From positions 1,887,147-1,951,146 of the forward strand of contig VZQC01005070.1 in NCBI GenBank assembly GCA_009823505.1: DNA of 64,000 bases. The letters are read 5' to 3'. Both the position numbers and the translations under genes were made by a program. Source of the DNA: Rhizomys pruinosus. Taxonomy: Eukaryota > Chordata > Mammalia > Rodentia > Spalacidae. The notes beneath the pieces were generated by a model that did no database searches, was not told the origin of the DNA, and saw nothing but the letters and a program-made list of their open reading frames with translations. Positions 45,421-58,795 of the stretch are shown here, piece after piece. The first letter of the stretch is position 1, and each line of letters starts with the position of its first letter.

Positions 45421-47592
45421 CTTTAAGCAAAAGGCATCTGCATAGAGTCCCTTCAGACATCCATCTTTTGAAGAACTGAGTGAGGTCGTCAACAATAAGC
45501 CTGGCTCCCTTTGCAAACTCTGCTAACCAGAGCTACGACTTTATTCAGGGTCATGGATCCTATGGACTAAGATTCTATATCCCAGAAGAGGATATTTGAG
45601 TCATGTACACCTCTGCCCTGCACAGCTCTCCCAGGGTGGATGTCTTTAACTGATCTCATTACTGTTCCCCACCAAGCCAGTTGGTTCCTTTAATTAGAGG
45701 CAAGTCAGAGTGTGTTGATGGAATTGAGAACAAAACAAAAACTTTTTTGCTCTTACATCACTGGGTGATCTCAAATGTTTCTTTAAACAGTCCCTCAAAT
45801 TTCTGTAGCTTCAGACAGGGATCAGAAGAAATCACATATTAACGTTTCCTTGCTTCTTTGACCATATCAACACAGTGGCAAGTCAAATTAAAAGTGTCAA
45901 AGAATCAGATCCATGCACTTTATACAGAAAAAGGGCAGCCAGAGATGCTGCCAGCCTGACCTCATGGGGTCACAAGAGGGAACAAATGACTTAGAGAGTC
46001 AACCTCTGGGGACCATTTACTTCCTTCCTCTTCTGAATTTCTAGAAAGATCAGATAAGACTTTAATATTGTGAGGAGACAGTAAGCTTCACACTCAGGTT
46101 TTTCCTGCCTATTCAAATTCCATTTGGGAATTAGGCTCAGTGGGACTTGGCCGGAGTCCAGCTGGAAAGAGTGGCTTTAAACATCCGTACATCCATGCCT
46201 ACCACCAGGTTTCCTCTCCTCCTCCTTGTTTCAAGCCTCAGCATTGTACAGCAGGGCATTTTTAACTTGTCTCTTTCTCTGTTCTGCTCCGGACTTCTCT
46301 CCCGTCCTCCACACAAAATGTGACCACAGTTTATAGACTACAATAACATTTCAGATCCTGATGCAAGCATCACTCCCTGATGCAAAATCTCCCCCAACTT
46401 CCTTTCTTCCTCAAGGTAATGTTTAGATGCATTAGCCCGACCTGGACAGTTTTCCTAACCTAGTCAACACCATGGCCTTGGGCTTGCTGCTAACCAGCAT
46501 ATTTGGCAGGTTTGGTCTGCCTCCCTAACCAGACCAGGCCTCATTCTTTATGGTTCCAGTCAGGTAGCAGGTTACAGGCTGAACTCACACATCCTTTTCC
46601 CAGATGTCGTCTCTATTTCTTACTCCTTTCATCATGTAGGACAGGGTAGGGAAAATGGAATAAACACATATTAGGGCGTGTCTATTAATCACAGGCCCTG
46701 CTGCATTTCTTGTCATTTTATGTTGTTTTCGTACTTCCAGCTTCCACCAGTGGTCTCCATAAAATAAGTGACAGGGATGTGAATTCAGACTCTGAAACTT
46801 TGAAACATCACTTTGGCCAATGTGATGGCAAGAAGTAGGGGACCCATAAGAAGTGATCAGCTCTCTATGGCCCCATCCGCCATGAAACCAAAAGGAAATC
46901 ACCCTTTAAAAACTACAAGGCACCATTTATTTTCAGACCTTGGATTTTTGGTATATGATGGAGGGTATGTATGCATCTTTTAGAGTAATATAAAATTAAA
47001 ATGGAAAAATGCTAATCAAGATATATGATATGGAAATAACATACAGTTTGTTTGCAAAAGATACAATTTTAATATAGGTGCAATGTATCAGGCTTGTGTA
47101 ACTTAGCCTCTCTGGTTGCTTAACAACCATACTTAATCCCCATACCAATTTGGCTGAGGGACGTAAGGGATAACTTTGTCCCTTGCCTTCAGAGGCCAAT
47201 CAAGTCTCAGGGGACTATGCATGGGGGCATCCCTTGAAATGTCCTGCAAATTGTGGGTCACCAGTCTTCCTGTGAGGGAGGTCTTGGAGATCCACTAATG
47301 GGACTTCAGCCGGTGTCCAGTCTATAAAGAGGAAAGTCTGCTCATGCTTCAAAAAGGGAAGCCTGGTCTAGCAAAACCTGACTTTGTCCTCGAGTGGATG
47401 GAACTGGTAAATGAAAAGCTGAAAGGAGCCAGGGGCTCCCACCCTCCTCACCCTGCCCTCCCCCCCCCAAATCCCCAAGAGTCTCCTGAGGACCAGATCC
47501 TCAACTGACCTCAAGAAAACAAAAACCTTGGTTAATCTGGGATAATTATGTGGTCTTAAGCATCCAAAAGGAAAGTAAAACTGGAAGTAAAT
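45421..47592. other. Unique DNA, about 2.2 kb
   Basis: No clear repeat; a weak L2-like block is possible near 46385-46560. Open frames (up to 105 codons) lack motifs. Confidence 0.35.
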
Positions 47593-48441
47593 AATCAGTA
47601 AGGCCAGAGAAATTGCACTTCAGATATAAAACTTGAGATCTTAGTAAAAAGACAAAAAGAAAAAGAGAGAGTGAGAGCACTGTTGTTTGGCCTGTCCTCA
47701 ATTCTTACTGGCAAGTGCATCTACTCTGTGGCTGCCACTGCTTTTGCCACTCTTCGAAGCCATGAGACACAGCTTTTTAAGCCTCCAATATGGACCAAAG
47801 ACTCATATCTCTCCAAGAATCCTCCAGACCTTCAATGCCAGATGGGGACTACTGAGATACCCAGCTTGTGGACTGAGCAGCTAAGGGGATTTCAGCTTCA
47901 TCAGAGTATAGACTGCCATTGTTGGACTACCCAGGCTATATCATCAAGGCCAGTGCAGGAGGATCAAGATAGGATGCATGCTTACTGGACTTCATTTGGG
48001 GGACCATGGGATGGAAAGACCCCAGTGTGGAGCACAAGGGCAGGATTGATGGTTGTTTGGGCTTGCCAAGGAGGAACCGCTGAGCATTCCTTAAGGAAAG
48101 CATGACATCTTTTAGCAAAAAAAAAAAAAAAAAATCCTCCAATTCAGGTGATATGGGTATATGTGTATGTATGTACATATGTGTATATATATATAACTAT
48201 GTACATATATATATATATATTGAAGCAACACAAGTTAGAGAGAACAACAACAAAAGAACTGGGATAAAACTCTGGAAAGACTCAGAAAAAGATGCAAGAC
48301 ATATATGGCAGAGTGCAGGGACTCAGGTGGGGTGGGGGCATGGAAAGGGAAGTGACTCTAAACTCTATTGAAAAATGGTGTATGATTTATGGAAAAAGTT
48401 TAATAACAATAAAAAATAAATTAAAAAAAAACCAGCAAGGC
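47593..48441 (+). mobile_element. Retroelement 3' end with target-like repeats (L1-like)
   Basis: About 825 bp ending in a G-rich piece (48328-48352), 'ggtgtatgatttatggaaaa' (48377-48396), AATAAA words and an A tail. Imperfect direct repeats aatcagtaaggc (47593-47604) and aaccagcaaggc (48430-48441) border it. The left part ('ctgccattgttggactaccc', 47910-47929) resembles wording from mouse dispersed repeats. A 144-codon open frame at 47671-48105 lies inside it, shows no recognisable domain, and is not supported as a gene. Confidence 0.5.
48151..48221 (+). repeat. (TA/TG)n microsatellite
   Basis: Mixed TATG/TATA dinucleotides inside the retroelement. Confidence 0.9.
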
Positions 48442-48444
48442 AGA

Positions 48445-48823
48445 CTTCCTGAAGCCTTTAGTTCACTGTCCTTTTATGAGCACGTAGCCTTCCTCCCTCC
48501 CATAGGAGGAGCCTCTGCCAGACAATGGTCCCTACCCTCACCTTGGTCTTATACCTCCAAATGTACCAGCTGCGGGAAATGAATCTCTGCACTTTCTAAA
48601 TTATTAATCCCAGGTGTTTTGTGATAGATCCCCAAACGGACAAATCCTCAGGTGTTTAATAACTATGGATGATAGCAAATTTTTTAAATGTGACCCCATT
48701 TCCTGCTTTGGTTATCTGATCTCTGGAAGTTTTCTTTTTTGTTAATAAATCATTAACATATAACAGAGTGCTTACTACATATTATAAATTCAGCCTAAAA
48801 TTTAACTTGGTGATTTCTATTTT
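48445..48823. other. Unique stretch
   Basis: No repeat or gene recognised. Confidence 0.4.
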
Positions 48824-49000
48824 AAAAATATTCCCAGGCCAGGTGTGGTTGTGCATGCCTTTAATCCCAGCATTCAGGAAGCAGAGGCAGGTGGATCTCT
48901 GTGAGTTCAAGGCCAGTCTGGTCTACAAAATGAGTTCAGGCCAGCTGGGACTGCAGGGAGACCCTGTCTCAAGAAGACAAAAAAAAAAAATGTATTCCCA
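48824..49000 (+). mobile_element. B1 SINE with target duplication
   Basis: B1 at 48837-48990 ('ggccaggtgtggttgtgcat' to 'ccctgtctcaagaag' plus A tail). Flanks aaaaatattccca (48824-48836) and aaaatgtattccca (48987-49000) form an imperfect target duplication at a TTTT/AAAA-type site. Confidence 0.94.
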
Positions 49001-50884
49001 TTGTTAGGTCACAAGTAATTGTTTTCTAAACTTTAGAGATATTAACTCATTCTAGCTGTCTCTCAATTGGATATTATTAATATTCTTGTCTTAGAGATGA
49101 TAAAATAGAGGTAAATGTTATCAAGTAATAAGTCTGGGTGACGCAGTTAGCCGAGAGCGAGGTGGGGATGTGAGTGGTCCACTATAGGACTGACTCATGG
49201 CGCCTATCACAGGAAGAAGTCCTGGCTGCATTGTGATCATTGTATTAGATATAACCAGTTATTACAAGGATCCAGTCTCTTGCCAGCTCTTTCTACTTTC
49301 ACAATCAAAAAGCCATTCTTACTTACAATGCTATTTCCTCAAATCCATCTCCAGCATAAAACAGCAGAGATGAGAACTCTCTAAGAAAGCCTGGGAGAGG
49401 ACAAAGCAAAACCCACAGAGCTCTGCACTGCCCTTGCGAGGCAACATCTGCTCTCTTCCCTCCACTTCGCTTGTGATATATCGGCACACAAGCAGCATTG
49501 ATACCCATGAGAAAAATTACAGTCATCAAGGCTATCTCCCCAAGAAGCAAGTCTCTTTCTTTATTAATATGCTTCAGATTGTTGCAACACTACAAAGCCA
49601 AAAATAAGTTTTCTTTGATCAATAAATTGTAGGCTGAGAAAGAAAATACTAATTTTCCATTTCTTTGAGATCCAGCACTAATATATAACAGAGCTTTCCA
49701 AAAGGGCTCTCAGAACCCTGATATAGAATTATCTGAAATTACACCTGAGTACCCCACCAGATCCTTCTGTTCTCTGCCACTTTAGAGGGTGTCTTCTGCG
49801 CTTGGCAGGCATTTTTTTTGGTAGAATTCTTTGTGTACAGATATATTTTTTCTATTTCAGTGCAAGCTGGGTAAAGAAAGCATAATACATTTCTCAGTCC
49901 TAAGAGGAAGATTGTTGAACGCCCTCGCCCCTGTCTACGTAGGCCTTCAAAACATACAATTTTCATCTGATATAAAGAACAACAACAGATCTTTCCTTCC
50001 TCACAATAACATGAATATAATATCCCATAACCTACAGACTGGAAGAATTGTTACATCTAAATATGCCTTATCATAATGAGAGTCTATGAACTATACCTTA
50101 GGTATACTTAATCATATAAAAGAGAAAACCTGAGTGGACTAAAGAAACATCATTGGATAACAGAACAAACTGAATGGACAGAGGGCAGAGACTGGACTTA
50201 CTACTCTCCGAGGTTTTGCAAAGCTCATTCAGCAGCCCCCAGGCTTCTATGATCATCTAACCTACAAATCAATGGTCTTCTTGGAGGTGTCTATTTTTCC
50301 TCCCTGAGAAAATAGGCAATTCTGGCCAAGCTTTGGAACCAAGTCAGGGTTGAGGGCACAGGGATTCCTACTGAGGACTGTAGAGGCTGTTAAATATCCA
50401 AGTCACTCCAAGCCTCCCATGGCAAATCATAATCTGAATCAAAGTAGTAAGCACGGTGTTGTTGAAAAACCTACTCTAAAATTCATAGGTGATAGTTTCT
50501 AAAGAGTCTCTTCCTTCTTCCAATGAGGGGAGCCCCAAACAGCAGATCCATTCTTTTCCCAAATTTTACAATCAGGAGAGTTTTGGGCTTTCATCAGATT
50601 TCCCCCTATGTTTTCATGGCTATGAGTCTTCATCTGGAGGAGGAAATTTCCTATAGAAAAGCCTGAAGAGAGCAAGAACTTAATTGATCCAGAGAAGCAC
50701 TTAGGAGTACTCACTAAGTGCTCTGTGCTCCCAGCATTTTGAGAAGGCCCAGGGACCCATGAACAACGGATGCGGTACTCAGTTTTCCCGAGTCCTTATA
50801 TGTAGGATCATTAGAACAGATTTATGCAAACAGAAGCTACTGCAGTGACACAATTGCCAAAGCACAGAGAATAAAGGCCCAGCC
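49001..50884. other. Unique DNA, about 1.9 kb
   Basis: No repeat or gene recognised. Confidence 0.4.
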
Positions 50885-51010
50885 CCAGATGGTGTGTCCA
50901 CAAGACAACACTTGTCCCCAAGGCTCAGGGAACATCACAGAAGATGGGGCAAAAAGATGGTAAGAGCCAGAGGACCAGGATGTCAGCTACGAGAGAGTGG
51001 ACTCCTACTT
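50885..51010 (+). mobile_element. L1 3' UTR fragment
   Basis: 'ccaaggctcagggaacatca' (50918-50937) then 'cagaagatggggcaaaaaga' and 'tggtaagagccagaggacca' matches the rodent L1 3' wording 'gggggcagaaagattgtaag' followed by 'agccagagga'. It may extend to about 51180 with decay. Confidence 0.7.
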
Positions 51011-51479
51011 GCACACACCTATGACCTACACTCATATCTCCTGCCACAGGAAATCACTCTTTTGTGCAATGTCTCTAAACTGGACAGTGCAGTGGTCGTC
51101 GGGCTTATCCTGAAGTATCTCAACACAGTTGATGCAGTGACGATGCAGATCTTTCCTGGAGGGATCTGTGTTGCCTCCTGAGACTCTCCACATAACCAGC
51201 CTTCCCTCTTTATCTCCTGTCCCTGGTTACAGAGCTACGTTTTGGTCTGAAGACTTTTTCTGCCACTCCTGCTTCATCCTTGGTATCCTTCGAAGCCTTC
51301 CTCACCATTAGTAAATTCTTCATATGTCAGCTCTTTACATAGGACATGCAATAACTTAGGGCTTTTCTGCTATGGGTGATGACAAGTATTCTCTCCATGC
51401 TAATCATGTACTATGCTGAATAGTAATGTTTCCAAGTGTCTCATTTCTCACAAGCCACATTAGTATGTGTTTAAAAGCC

Positions 51480-51860
51480 TTTTTCATGGCTACAATAAAA
51501 TACTTGAAGCTGGACACATTGTAAAGTACAGGGGTTTATTTGGTTCATGATTTGGGCAGCTATAATGTCCAAAAGTATGTCACTAATGTTCTGGTGAGGG
51601 TTCCCCATGCTCTTCAAGCTGCATCACAATATGGTAGCAAAAGAGAAAAGGAAACAGTTGCATACAGCAGAGGTCATGTGAATGCTGGCTTGCTAACAGA
51701 TGGCCCACTCTGTAGAGACAGCCTCAGTTCTCTTCATGAGGGTAGTTCACAGCCTATTTAGCTCCCACTGGGCCCTACTCATGTAGCTCACATCACTCAG
51801 AGTCCACCATACCAGGCACAGTAGAACCCATGGGAACAAACCACAACCCACTCTAAGGCA
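51480..51860 (-). mobile_element. Old LTR-like interspersed repeat (unclassified)
   Basis: 'acaataaaatacttgaagct' (51494-51513), 'acaggggtttatttggttca', 'tgctcttcaagctgcatcac', 'tagctcccactgggccctac' and 'cccatgggaacaaaccacaa' follow the order of an old mammalian LTR-type repeat in reverse complement. Family uncertain. Confidence 0.4.
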
Positions 51861-51907
51861 TATGTGTTATGACTAAGAAATGTCCCAAAGTCTCTTGATA
51901 ATGTTTG

Positions 51908-51985
51908 GTGACCCTAGGATTCAAAGCTAGGTATTCTGACCTGTAAGAGCCATATTCTCATAACCAATTATCTGACATTGCTGTA
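51908..51985 (-). mobile_element. MIR head fragment
   Basis: 'ctaggattcaaagctaggta' (51915-51934) then 'ttctgacctgtaagagccat' and 'attctcataaccaattatct' is the reverse complement of the tRNA-like 5' part of MIR. Confidence 0.7.
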
Positions 51986-53685
51986 AGCAGCTTCCTGTAT
52001 TAAAAGGTAAATATTACTATGAAGACCTATTTAAATTCTATCCCCAATTCGAATTCTTTTTCACATTGCTTATGCTATTTTTCTTACACTATAATTTATT
52101 TTCTATTTTTACACTTATTTTTAGATTCTTAAATAATACATGAACGTGTTCTTATTGTAACAGGATCAAACAATACAGAAGCAGAAATACTATTTATAAC
52201 CAACTAACTACTGACCATAGCTTTTGAGGTGAATTTCAATGAGTAGTTCCTTATCTAGATCAGTACTTGGTCCAAATGAGCCAAATCCTATGGTAATTTA
52301 ATCTACAATTGGAATCCTGGTGTTCAGTTAAGAATAAATAATGGCTCCTTGAGGGATGGTGGGTGGCCCAGATTTCACCGAGAGAACCCAGGGGAAATGT
52401 AGCCCTTAACATAAGAATAAATGCAGCCCTTAAAATAAGAATAAATGCACAGAACTTCAGTAAGTAACCCATCTTTGAAAGGATATAAAATGTCCACATT
52501 GAGGCTCTCAAGAAATTTTAAGTATGTTTTAAAGCTGAAGTAAAAGTTGTTCACCTCTATGAAATCATTTTATAGACTCAGAAAGTAGTCAGGCTCCCTG
52601 GATTAGATTCCTCACAACTAGCCCAGTGCCCTAACTTCTTCAGACTCCCCTTCCTGTGATCTTTCCTTTGTTGTGCAAATTCCACTTTGGTCCCCCACAC
52701 ACTCCTCTTCCACAGAAGTAACTTATTTTCAAGTGTGTGATCTTGGAAATCTCCTATTCAAGGTCTTCCTGGAGTTTCAGCAGGTGACTTTGTTATTTGC
52801 AAATCTGAGTTGACTCCTGTACTGGGCTTGATGGTAATGCCCTTTATCTCACTGGAAGTTTCAGAATATCTTCTCAGAGCAAACAGAGAAGGCACCAAGG
52901 AGACCGCCTTCCCTCCTCAGTGCTGTTTCAGCTTGATCTTTTTGCTCTCTGTGTCCAATTCAAATGTCACTCTGCTACTCATGTGTATGTGGAAGATTCT
53001 AATATACACCTCTGGCTTCTTTCAAAATTGCTTCAATTTCTCTGAAGTCAAATGCCTTTTCAACCTTTGGAAATTATCTATGGAATCCATTAACATGACT
53101 TACACCTAACAGAGTACAGAAAGTGCTGAGGGTTCATGAGAAAAAGGAAAAATGTAAAGTTAAGAAAAAGAAAGCAAATACAGGTTTATTATCTGAAAGG
53201 AGGGATTAGAAAGTTCTAGTTGTGTAATTTTTCATGAAGAAGTCTAACATCACATGAGTAAGATCTCTGAAAATTTGTTCCTTCCAGTAGAGATAAAGTC
53301 TCAAAGTTAATTTTAACTGATGTCTCCTCTAGCAAACATTTAGATTATTTTTTCTAGTAATACAAATGAAAGTTCAGGAAATTTTGTTCTTATGACTTAT
53401 TGAGTGTTTTTAATTTTGAGAATTTGCTAAATCAACTCCTGATTGGCCACAAATAAATCAAAATCTGACTACTTCTTTCCTTCTTAACATTAAGCAATAA
53501 TGATGAATCCATGCCTTTGAAGACTATTGACAGAAGAAATATTCAAAGAATCAATGAATAAAAAGAGGAAAAGAGCGAGGCTGACTTCTGTATATAGAAC
53601 ACAGCCTCAATTTTATCAATAAAGATAGAAAATCAGAGTAAAAAATGTTTGACAGAAAAACAAAACTTGGCATGGAGGGGGGGAG
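51986..53685. other. Unique DNA, about 1.7 kb
   Basis: No repeat or gene recognised; the 99-codon frame at 52810-53109 has no motif. Confidence 0.4.
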
Positions 53686-53689
53686 TCAC

Positions 53690-53800
53690 ATTTATGTTAT
53701 CCCAGCCTGCTGTAGCACCAGGAGTGTAAGGTCAGCCTGGTCTAACATAATAAATTCAATGCCAACCTGGGCTCATGAGAGCCAATCACCAAGAATTGAA
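53690..53800 (+). mobile_element. Degenerate B1-like SINE
   Basis: 'gttatcccagcctgctgtag' and 'gtaaggtcagcctggtctaa' keep the order of a B1, with large losses. Confidence 0.45.
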
Positions 53801-53852
53801 GGAACACTGGGGTGTTTGAGTAGTGAGCAGGGCGCCATGGTGGTTTCTTGTG

Positions 53853-53970
53853 TGCTTTTTGGTTTTGAGACAGGATCTCTCTGTAGCCCTACCTGGCCTG
53901 GAACTGGCTATGTAGACCATGCTCTGGCCTTGATCTCACAGAGATCCATCTGCCTCTGGGATGCACTAGC
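53853..53970 (-). mobile_element. B1 SINE, partial
   Basis: 'ttttgagacaggatctctct', 'aactggctatgtagaccatg' and 'ttgatctcacagagatccat' cover the B1 3' two-thirds. The head is truncated. Confidence 0.85.
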
Positions 53971-54380
53971 ACACTGGGAAGAGCCATTATGTTCAATGTT
54001 TTGTGTTCTTTGGACTTAAGGAAGGAAGGCTGAGGCTCTTCACCACCGTCAAGAATGGGGATATGAAATCTGCTCAGACATTCATAGCAGTCAATGCTGC
54101 TTCCATCCACAGCCTCAATTTTCTACATAAAGCTTGTGAAAAGGATTGACAGGTGTCGATAGCATAGGTGGCTTCCTTCAGCTTTGGACTTATTCCTGGT
54201 TTTCTAGGACCATGGGGAGGGGAAGGATTTTCTTATGTTTTATAAGTTCTTCTAGGCCTCCAGATTGATTTTTAATTAAAATGTGATTAAGTATAAAAAG
54301 GCTGACATAATTTCACATAAAGTTAGAGTAAGTTTACATTACGATACACTTAATTTCTTTAAAAGGATGAATAGAAATGC
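53971..54380. other. Unique stretch
   Basis: No repeat or gene recognised. Confidence 0.4.
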
Positions 54381-54383
54381 AGG

Positions 54384-54490
54384 TAGACTTTGGTGGTACA
54401 GCCTTGGAATCAAACTACTTGAGAGGCTGTAGTAGGAAGATCACAAGTTTGAGTCCAGGACTGGTAATCTAGCCAGACCTGTCACACAGA
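54384..54490 (+). mobile_element. Degenerate old B1-type SINE
   Basis: 'gactttggtggtacagcctt', 'ctacttgagaggctgtagta' and 'ggaagatcacaagtttgagt' then 'ctagccagacctgtcacaca' keep the B1 order. It is followed by a CA repeat, probably its tail. Confidence 0.55.
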
Positions 54491-54554
54491 GACACATAGA
54501 AACAGACTCCAGCATGGACACAGACTCAGAGACACAGACACACATACAAACACA

Positions 54555-54555
<1 letters not shown>

Positions 54556-54590
<35 letters not shown>
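54556..54590 (+). repeat. (CA)n microsatellite
   Basis: Pure CA run behind an old SINE. Confidence 0.97.
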
Positions 54591-54592
<2 letters not shown>

Positions 54593-54594
54593 GC

Positions 54595-56576
54595 TTGAAG
54601 AGGAAAAAAATTGGATGAATTAACCTTCAGAAGAGTTTTGTAGACAAGAAGGAAGCAAAGAAAACTGGCTATGCCACGTCCTTCATGTGTGACCTCTTTG
54701 CAACTCGCACATCTTTTCTCCACTGTGAGTGAGCTATCCCACTGAACTCACTTGAGTAAAGCTCCATACCTGTTAACTCCATTAGTTTCTGCCAAATCAC
54801 GTGACTCCTATTGGATGGCCAAGGCCTCTTGTCTTCCTGTTCCCCTTGACTTTCACAGAGACCTGATGAAGATCTACAGTTTGCAACAAATTCTTCTAAA
54901 GGTGCTTCCACCCTGTATCATGTAGAAAACTGTGTTTGAGAGACCCTGGGATTCAAAAGCATAGATACTATTTTTTGGAGATCAACCTCTCTAGCCTTCC
55001 TCCCCCACTATAGCTTGCTATGATATGCTAATATGACAATGTTGCTTTTGGAGAGTCCCCATTGTCATGAATCTTTATCTAGCCCATATCTCTTGTTGCC
55101 ACACCTCTGTTCTAATTTCTGTGTTCCCACTGTGAATTTTCCAATCTTCCCTGAGGAAAGCTCCCTGGAATTTCAGAAGAGCAGCATGATACCAGATTGG
55201 ATGGATTGGAGCCTTTTCAATTTGTGAGATTCAACTGGCAATATTAAAGAATTAATTATAATGAAAATGCAAAGAAACAGAATCTTCAGTGAATTCCATC
55301 TGGGAGCAGTCTTTTCTTAGGCTTTACATAGTTTTTTTGATGAGACTTAGTCTCTATTTTGTCCCTTGTTCATGGAATGTGAAATATCGAATACTATGAA
55401 ATATTGAACCTAAACTTTGATATAGGTAATCATCAGATATTTTCTTATTCTCACAACAATTTATTATCCACCCCAAAGTGTCCACATATATAATTTACAT
55501 TCCAAATATGTAGGAACATTCCCCCGCACCCCAAGGGCCTGACTTACATCTCAATTACTCTGAGATGTTATTTCATAGAGATGAAAGGATTGAATATGAC
55601 TCTATAGGAAACAGTCAAAGATTTACCCACATTTTATTGAGTTAAACAGCTATTAATCTAGGCAGGAAGAATCTATTTCCATTTACCACAGTGAAGCGAG
55701 AGAGAGGATATGGAATTCCTCCTGCCCTGCCCGGCCATGTTCTTTGCCATTTACTTGAATGATTTTTTAGGTATATTGGCTCATCTCTCATGTTTAGGAA
55801 CAATGATGAAGTTGTTGCCTAGAAAACAGCTTCTGTCTGTCATATATGGATTAGCCTCCTCCTCGCCCTGCAAGTTAACTGTCAATCATTTTAATGTCCC
55901 AGCCTAACATATATTTCGCACTGTGTATTTTGGTGTCAACTCACAATATGGCAGAATAAAGGAAAAAGTGACAGGGGAATTGATATCCACTTTATGTCCA
56001 GGCATACAAACATATGGCCAGGTGAACAAATTAATAAATCTAATGCAGAAATAAGCAAACCCACTGTTTGTATGACTACTTTGGATGAGGGAATAAAATA
56101 TTGAAAGGATATAGTAAAAAGGGGAATGAACACTGTAACAAAGGCCACACTACAGATGAAAGGGAAGAAAAACAATAAAAAAGAACACGCAGTAGAAAGG
56201 TAACTCAACACATTTATTACCTTAAGGTATAAAAGAATACCACAAAATTATCACAGCTCATCTACCATAATGGATTATATTTAAATATAAAGGCTCCCTC
56301 AAAATTCATGAATTTAATGATTTAAGAAAGGGATAGAAGTGAAGTATTCAAATCTGTGCTTGTTAATTGGAATTAAACAAAGTTAAGTAAAAATAATGAA
56401 AGTGAATATTAATTATGTGTGAGTTATAAAGCTCGAGAGTAGAAAAGGGCATTGGGTGATCCTATCCACAGAAAATCATGTGGACTTCCCCTTGTCTAGC
56501 TCAACAGGCCCTTTCTTCAGGCTTCAATACAGCCTCATATCATTAAAGGCACCTCTGCTTCTTCTTTGTAGTTGAA
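54595..56576. other. Unique DNA, about 2 kb
   Basis: No repeat or gene recognised. Confidence 0.4.
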
Positions 56577-56817
56577 TGATACTAAACTTTTCTTTTTTTT
56601 TTATGTGTATAAGTGTACTGTCTGCATGTAGGTTTGTGCACCCATGTCCTGCAACGCTGCGGAGGTCAGAAGAGGGCATTGGATTTCCCTGGAACTGGGG
56701 TTAAAGATGGTTCTTAGCCACCATGTGGGTGCTGGGAATCAAACCCGGGTCCTCTGCAAGAGCAATTGGTGCTCTTAACTGCTGAGCCATCTCTCCAGCC
56801 TGATACTAAACTTTTCT
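56577..56817 (-). mobile_element. B2-type SINE with 17-bp target duplication
   Basis: Element at 56594-56800 bordered by tgatactaaacttttct at 56577-56593 and 56801-56817. On the minus strand the head, B box and 'cttctgacctcc' block are intact. It lacks the internal duplication seen at 36987 and 42871. Confidence 0.96.
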
Positions 56818-57834
56818 AATAATAGCATCTGTGTGAGTCATTAAAAAGAGTTTCATAGACCACAGAATAAAGCTCAGCTACTCATTCATAGCAAGAGTTA
56901 AAGCTAATGTTGAATGCATGTTCAAGGACCACTGTGTACTCTTTTGCTTTCCCGGGTTATCAAAGAATTATACTAATTGCTAATACTGCTCATCAACAAG
57001 AACAGTCTTGTCACTGTACTTAAATAAAGGAATGCTTAAAAATATTCTTAAAATAGCACATTACACTTGAAACAGTCTCTGGAAGTGTATGTTCAGAAAT
57101 TTTTATTGGCCAAAATTCTTTATTTTCTTGCATAACTTCCTAAGACGTTTACTGAAGGAGGCAACTCTAAGAGAGATAAGGAGATTAAAAAAAAAAAAAT
57201 CAGTCTATATCCAGGGAAAAAACAACCAATCAAATAGAGTGACTCATACATATTTCCCTGCCATGTTTCAGTCTTTTTCTAACAATAAATGGGAAGTATC
57301 AATTTTCAAATATAGGCACACAGGTGCATAAAAAATGACCACACACAAGTTTTCAATTTTGTAGAGATCTTGTCTTTTTTTAAACCTTCCCCAAATGTTT
57401 TAATTAAAAGTGAACACATCAACAATTTTAGCTCATGAGAACTGAGTTTGGAACAGCAAAGTTCCCAAACAAATGAATCAAATGAAGAAAAATCCAGGTA
57501 ATAATACTGAGGAGTAGCAGAGGTGAAGTCAGTTCTTCTCCCAAGTTATTCTACAGAGTTTTTTGTTCTGAATCACTTGCTGTTGTCAGGAGTTTATATG
57601 TTAAATACCTGGGTAAGGATAAGTATGTTTTAATCTTATGAGCAGAGTTCTGGCGTGGTCAGGGACTCTTCAAGCTTTGACTCTCCTTCTTCTATTACGG
57701 ATCTTGAAAAGTGAATGGCCTTAGATGATAAGGTACCTATGGAGGTCTCTCATTTGTTCTGCTTCCAACAAATGGAATGAGACTGTTTTTGTTAAAGGGA
57801 CGTGTGTCTAAGTATCTTTATATTTTCATCTGCT
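56818..57834. other. Unique AT-rich stretch
   Basis: No repeat or gene recognised. Confidence 0.4.
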
Positions 57835-58020
57835 AAAAAATAAGGTTCGAGCCAGGGGTGGTGGCACACGCTTTTAATCCCAGCACTCGGGAGGCAGAGG
57901 CAGGCAGAGGATCTTCGTGAGTTCAAGGCCAGCCTGGTCTACAGAGCGAGTTCCAGGCCAGCTGGGGCTACAGGGAGACCCTGTCTCGAAAAAAACCAAA
58001 AAATAAATAAATAAGGTTCA
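57835..58020 (+). mobile_element. B1 SINE with target duplication
   Basis: B1 at 57850-58008 ('gagccaggggtggtggcaca' to 'gagaccctgtctcgaaaaaa'), with an AATA-rich tail. Flanks are aaaaataaggttcg (57836-57849) and ataaataaggttca (58007-58020). CpGs in the head, middle and end are kept. It has a 5-bp internal repeat ('gcaggcagagga'). Confidence 0.95.
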
Positions 58021-58795
58021 AAATGTAAAGGGGAGAGAAAAACTATTAAAATTTTTCTGCTATATCAGATCAAAAATTTAGGATGCTTGAGCTTGATCCC
58101 TGAATTCAATAGTAAATAATGCAGCACACAGAGAGAGCAGCCAGAGGCAGAGACTAAATAAGAAGTCATGCCTCTGGGGGGCGGCTCCCAGCCTCCTCAC
58201 TGAACCCTACTCTTCCGGATAGCTTTAGAATTACAAGAACAAGAGGAATCATTAGAAAAGCAACGTGAAGTGATTTCTAAATCCTAGCTTCTGTGATGCT
58301 TGACTTGTGCTCTGGGAGAGACAGGAGCAAAGACACGTTTCCAATTTCATGGCGTGAAGTGGTACCATACGGCCAATGAAACACTCTGCTGTACTTCCAG
58401 TCAAATGATTTCTGCCTTTATTTCCATTAGTTGGAAGGTCTTAAAGACAATCCATGTAGACAAAGTTTGGGAAAGCTTGGCATCAAACCTAAACCCTGAA
58501 AAATAATCAAGTATTCATTTCCATTCAGCTTTATAATTAGGGCTAATGTAAGAAATGAACTGTGTATAAAGGGTTTGTGAGATTTGAATTCAGCCAAACC
58601 AACCGTTATAAGTAATGTATATGTTGTTTTTAATGCAATGCTCAAGTCTGTTTTTCTGTTTATTTTTTTCTTATAAAGGATCAATTTTCTGCTTTATGCA
58701 GAGTTAGTCAATGCATGATTAATATAAAGAAACAAATAATAGTTTCATGAACCTTTAAAGTAAGTGAAAATACTGCTTCTTGGTGTACATTTCAT
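58021..58795. other. Unique stretch
   Basis: No repeat or gene recognised. Confidence 0.4.

Noticed and set aside
47671..48105. 144-codon frame as a gene
   Set aside because: It lies inside a probable retroelement and shows no recognisable protein motif; kept only as a finding.
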